In this document: in pieces, positions 5,550-8,207 of the stretch
Position numbering within the stretch: position 1 is the first letter of the stretch
Layout of the letters: the number at the start of each line of letters is the position of its first letter
Assembly (NCBI GenBank): GCA_016199015.1
Contig: JACQHN010000045.1
Coordinates: 1-8,207 of the forward strand
Length of the DNA stretch: 8,207 nucleotides
Direction: 5' to 3'
Source of the DNA: Nitrospira defluvii
GTDB lineage: Bacteria > Nitrospirota > Nitrospiria > Nitrospirales > Nitrospiraceae
The notes under the pieces: model-generated
What the model was told of the DNA's origin: nothing
What the model saw: the letters and a program-made list of their open reading frames with translations, nothing else
Database searches by the model: none
Program-made: the position numbers and the translations under genes

Positions 5550-6665
5550 CTACCCCTGCACCAGGTCAAACGTCCCCAGCGGATAGGCGCGACCATTCAC
5601 CATGAGCTCCATGTTGTGCCTTCCTGGATAGTGCCTGCGAGTGGTCAGTTGCGCCAGCGAGAGCGTCTTGCTCAACGGCACCGCTTCTTGCGGAGCCAAC
5701 TCGACCGTCTTCAATTTGAACACCTTCGATCTGTGTGCGCCATTGGCTTTGATGTACCGCACGCGCAAATCCACCAGCACCCGCTGCACAGTCGAAGCGG
5801 TATTGGCAAGCTCACAGGCAAGAGTGACGGACGATCCGATCGTGGCACGTGGTGGAGTGATGCGCACCTTGCGGACCGAGACATGCGCCGAATGTCCGAA
5901 ACCTAACAGATCAAGCGCCCCCGATTCGGCGCGCTTCACCGCTGATCGTAATGCATGGCGAATCACCCACCGCCGCTCCTCCGTCGCCTCCACCATCCAC
6001 TGCCTGGCCGTCGCTACGAGCAAGGCCGGGTGATCCTTCCCGATGTCATTGAGGTTGTTCGCCACGCTCCGCCGCACATACAGGTCTGGGTCGTCCTTGA
6101 GCAGCTCGAGCAACGCGAGGACCGGACGCGGATCAGACTGAAACGCGCGTAGCCGTGGGGCCCAAGGCAAACGGGGACGCGTGCCTTCTGAGACCAAGCG
6201 GCGCACATCGGCGCTGGGGTCGGTGGCCCACTCCTTGAGACGGGCCAGCGTGGCAGCTTGATGCCGCTCGAGATAACGACGAATGCTGAATTCTGCCGTG
6301 AACAGTTTCGTCAGCACATACTGCGCGCGCATGGAGACCTCGAAATGCTCCAGCCCATATTCGGCCACGAACAACACGTGCGGGAGAAACAGGAAGGAGG
6401 CCATCCCCTGGCCGGCGGTTCTCTCAGGCCTTTGGTCGAGCGAGGCGATGAGAATCTCCACCGCCTTTGCATAGTCATTGGGCAGGTAGTGCCGGAGCGC
6501 CTGGGCGATTTTCCGGCCACGCGGCATTAACTCGAGCGCGTCATAGTCCTTCAACGCAGACCTGACGAAGGCCTTTTCGTCAAATGCAGGGGAGACGGCG
6601 GCAATCATCCGTCCAATCGTGCGGGGAACAGCAGCGCCGAATTGATTCTTGAGCGGTTCAGCCAT
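5550..6665 (-). CDS. alkC: DNA alkylation repair glycosylase, AlkC type with C-terminal Ig-like domain
   Basis: A 371-residue protein of the HEAT-like-repeat DNA glycosylase superfamily (AlkD/AlkC), which removes cationic methylated bases such as 3-methyladenine without base flipping. Residues 1 to about 255 are all-helical repeats. The highly characteristic SEGTRPRLPWAPRL spans 159-172, a clear HEAT-like unit DPDLYVRRSVANNLNDIGKD spans 192-211, and RRWVIRHALR spans 231-240. Residues about 260-368 are strand-rich and look like the Ig-like domain known from Pseudomonas-type AlkC, which contacts the DNA minor groove. That points to AlkC (COG4335) rather than AlkD. The ATG at 6663-6665 has a modest GGTGA upstream. 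It lies 53 bases after yciH on the same strand, probably one operon. The end is uncertain: one extra G in the GGGG before the stop would add 20 plausible residues, ending at 5491. Confidence 0.9.
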   Translation of the reverse strand: MAEPLKNQFGAAVPRTIGRMIAAVSPAFDEKAFVRSALKDYDALELMPRGRKIAQALRHYLPNDYAKAVEILIASLDQRPERTAGQGMASFLFLPHVLFVAEYGLEHFEVSMRAQYVLTKLFTAEFSIRRYLERHQAATLARLKEWATDPSADVRRLVSEGTRPRLPWAPRLRAFQSDPRPVLALLELLKDDPDLYVRRSVANNLNDIGKDHPALLVATARQWMVEATEERRWVIRHALRSAVKRAESGALDLLGFGHSAHVSVRKVRITPPRATIGSSVTLACELANTASTVQRVLVDLRVRYIKANGAHRSKVFKLKTVELAPQEAVPLSKTLSLAQLTTRRHYPGRHNMELMVNGRAYPLGTFDLVQG

Positions 6666-6718
6666 GCACCGTCACCCGTCGAGCTCCATCGTGAACCGAA
6701 CCGGCGCGCCGCCGAGTA

Positions 6719-7114
6719 TTACCCACCCGCAAAAACCGGACGGAAACCCGCCTCGGTCAGGATGCGGGCCACTTCCGTGCGCTTGTCGCCCTGAATTTCG
6801 ATCCGCCCGTCTTTCACCGTCCCTCCCGTGCCGCAGGCCTTTTGCATCTCTTTGGCGAGTTGTTCCTTCTCGGCCTGACCGATGCCGATCAATCCCGTGA
6901 CGACTGTCACCGTCTTGCCGCCGCGATGCGCCGTCTGCCGGATGATATCCACCCGCCCACGATTCTTCGCTCTCACGGGGACTGTCGCCTCAGTTCGATC
7001 GGCAGCATCACGAGTAGCCGGAGTCGCCGGCAGTTCCATATGCTTCAGCGCCGCAAACGGACTCTTCCAGGCGACCGGATCACCATCCAGGGGAATGCGC
7101 TTCCGCTCTTTCAT
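6719..7114 (-). CDS. yciH: SUI1/YciH-family translation factor
   Basis: A 131-residue member of the SUI1 (eIF1-like) family, called YciH in bacteria, which binds the small ribosomal subunit and is thought to influence start-site fidelity. The SUI1 domain spans about residues 51-127: GRVDIIRQTAHRGGKTVTVV, then GLIGIG (74-79), the lysine-rich helix to Cys94, GTGGTVKDGRIEIQGD (95-110) and the closing VARILTEAGFRP. A 50-residue polar N-terminal extension precedes it, so it is somewhat longer than E. coli YciH (108 residues). AGAGGG seven bases before the ATG supports the start. It leads directly into alkC. Its start codon is only 24 bases from the end of the insertion sequence, so its native promoter has probably been displaced or replaced. 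Confidence 0.9.
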   Translation of the reverse strand: MKERKRIPLDGDPVAWKSPFAALKHMELPATPATRDAADRTEATVPVRAKNRGRVDIIRQTAHRGGKTVTVVTGLIGIGQAEKEQLAKEMQKACGTGGTVKDGRIEIQGDKRTEVARILTEAGFRPVFAGG

Positions 7115-7138
7115 GCCGTTGCCCTCTTAATGTGCGAC

Positions 7139-7167
7139 TAAATGCTTATCCCGTTGCATACCCTTGA
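7139..7167 (+). repeat. IS left terminal inverted repeat
   Basis: It begins TAAATGCTTATCCCGTTGCA and matches the reverse complement of 8126-8154 at 27 of 29 bases; the differences are A/G at position 20 and C/T at position 23. The transposase stop codon (7146-7148) lies inside it. Confidence 0.85.
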
Positions 7168-8103
7168 ATGAGCGTTCGCATAGTTGACGGCTTTTTAGCA
7201 GCAGTTATCCCGAGCAGAGTTTGAAATGCCGCCATTGGCGTTTGCCTCCGGTTGAATCGGAAGACGAATTCGTCCAGGTAGGCTTGCAGATATTTGGGCT
7301 CAACCCCATGGGGTTCCCAGGAGCCAGGTGTTCAGGTTCGAAAAGACCCTGTGGATGTGTGGCGCCAAACGGCTTGCGCTCTGAGGAGAATCCTGGACGT
7401 TGACGAGCTGTCGGTCATCCAACAGGGCTGTTTCAGCATAACCCCGCCATCCGTCTGTTTGAACCTTTGAACCGGGCGTGAGATTGTTCTCGAGAAAAAT
7501 CCGGAGAGTCTTCTCGTCGGCGTGATCGACAACTTCTAGTCGAACTCGGCCTGCGCGCTTCTTTGCCGTTCCGCTTGCGTCCTTGCACGACAACACTTCG
7601 ACCATTCCAAGCACCAGGGATGCGCTCTGACCCTTGGCAGCACCGCGACCGTTCTTGCCTTTCGCAGGTCCAGCGATCAGCGTGTCATCCGCTTCAACCA
7701 TTCCGCTTCAAGGCGTGCTGTTCTCGTTGACCATCGCTCGACGAAATCGCTGCAGCAGGTATCACGCCGTTTTATAGCTTGAGGTCCCAAGATACCGTTG
7801 TCGCTGTTTTGCGCTTAACCCTGGAGTGTGGGTGGCAGCCATGTAGGCTGCCCAGACCCAATCTTGAACCGGAATTTTTGGCTGATGCATCGCCGTTCCA
7901 GCTGTCGGTGACGTGTCTCGCTTGCAGTGGCCGCAGCGATACAGAAACCGATCTTTTTTGAGCCCCCCCCCAGCGTGTGCGCAGTTGGGACACATAAAAC
8001 CCTCGGGCCATCGTGACGAGGCGAGATACTCCATGCACGAGGGTTGAGTTGAACAATGCTCTCGAAACTCGCGCATTGTTTTCGGGTAGTCGGGTCTGGC
8101 CAT
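7146..8103 (-). pseudogene. IS1595-family transposase, two nonsense codons and a frameshift
   Basis: Reconstructed, this is about 318 residues, normal for the family. It starts at the ATG at 8101-8103 (MARPDYP); an ATG at 8151 lies inside the terminal repeat. The N-terminal zinc ribbon reads CPNC, then after 15 residues CGHC, followed by TAGTAMH and the AAYMAATHTPGLSA helix. The first TGA (7762-7764) stands where relatives have Trp in SYKTAW; a second in-frame TGA is at 7708-7710. The catalytic region follows in the same frame: VEADDTLIAG, VQTDGWRGY and HRVFSNLNTWLLGT, consistent with a DDN-type centre, though the lysine usual after NL is Asn. A one-base change in the GGGG run (7304-7307) then shifts the frame. 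Past it, VEPKYLQAYLDEFVFRFNRR and a tail ending YATG are clearly family sequence, with TAA at 7146-7148. Confidence 0.88.
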
Positions 8104-8125
8104 GACACGAACGATAGACTCTACC

Positions 8126-8154
8126 TCAAGGATACGCAACGGGATAAGCATTTA
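8126..8154 (-). repeat. IS right terminal inverted repeat
   Basis: The minus-strand copy begins TAAATGCTTATCCCGTTGCG and mirrors 7139-7167 with two mismatches in 29. It contains an ATG (8149-8151) in frame with the transposase, which could in principle act as an upstream start. Confidence 0.85.
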
Positions 8155-8207
8155 GCAGGATGCGGAAAAAGTCCGCCAGCGGCGTTCTCGCATCGCTCAG
8201 AGGCTCA
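8153..8207 (-). repeat. dispersed 55-base repeat, right copy (inverted)
   Basis: The reverse complement begins TGAGCCTCTGAGCGATGCGA and aligns without gaps to 56-110 at about 45 of 55 positions; the clearest difference is GCC for AAA at repeat positions 25-27. The window ends inside or at the edge of this repeat, so its true length is unknown. Its last bases overlap the insertion sequence end by two (TA). Confidence 0.75.

Larger units (their letters stand above)
7139..8154 (-). mobile_element. decayed IS1595-family insertion sequence, about 1.0 kb
   Basis: A 1016-base element with near-perfect 29-base terminal inverted repeats at 7139-7167 and 8126-8154 and one transposase gene filling the interior on the minus strand. 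Size, single-gene layout, N-terminal zinc ribbon and DDE-type domain fit IS1595. The family normally makes 8-base target duplications; the flanking octamers TGTGCGAC (7131-7138) and GCAGGATG (8155-8162) do not match, so the insertion is old, rearranged or mis-bounded. The transposase carries two stops and a frameshift, so the copy cannot move by itself, although its ends could be mobilised by a related active copy. The right end abuts the 55-base repeat. Confidence 0.85.

Noticed and set aside
1..8207. CRISPR array, tRNA or rRNA genes, toxin-antitoxin or defence cluster
   Set aside because: No regularly spaced direct repeats, no cloverleaf-like sequence and no matching protein motifs were seen on either strand.

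Overview
This window reads as an ordinary stretch of bacterial chromosome of moderately high GC, with tightly packed genes, AGGAG-like ribosome binding sites and several structured intergenic repeats. Gene content and the repeat at both window edges look to me like the genus Nitrospira. That rests on memory of family resemblance, not on a search, so treat it as a likely but unproven assignment.

Layout. A plus-strand classical short-chain dehydrogenase (122-856) converges, with a 12-base gap, on a minus-strand HAD-UbiA fusion prenyltransferase (869-2305). Upstream of that, on the same strand, lies a monothiol glutaredoxin (2458-2784) tightly coupled to a BolA-family gene (2795-3040). BolA and CGFS-type glutaredoxins form a known [2Fe-2S] partnership, so these two genes very probably act together in iron-sulphur cluster handling. 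A gene-free stretch (3041-3524) holds a 259-base element with terminal inverted repeats and nested hairpins. Next come a minus-strand aldo/keto reductase (3525-4388), a divergent small unknown gene (4478-4792) and a small Lin1944-like SDR broken by a one-base frameshift (4862-5471). A minus-strand pair follows: a SUI1/YciH-family gene (6719-7114) leading into an AlkC-type DNA alkylation repair glycosylase with a C-terminal Ig-like domain (5550-6665). The right end is a decayed IS1595-family insertion sequence (7139-8154) with intact 29-base terminal inverted repeats.

A 55-base repeat lies at both edges in opposite orientation (56-110 and 8153-8207, about 45 of 55 identical). The insertion sequence abuts the right copy and ends only 24 bases from the yciH start, so it probably separated yciH-alkC from its original upstream region.

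I do not see a clear undescribed multi-gene system. The best leads are the two repeat families, the displaced catalytic residues in the first SDR, and the frame disruptions at short homopolymers (SDR, and possibly the AlkC C-terminus). Those may be real decay or base-calling errors.
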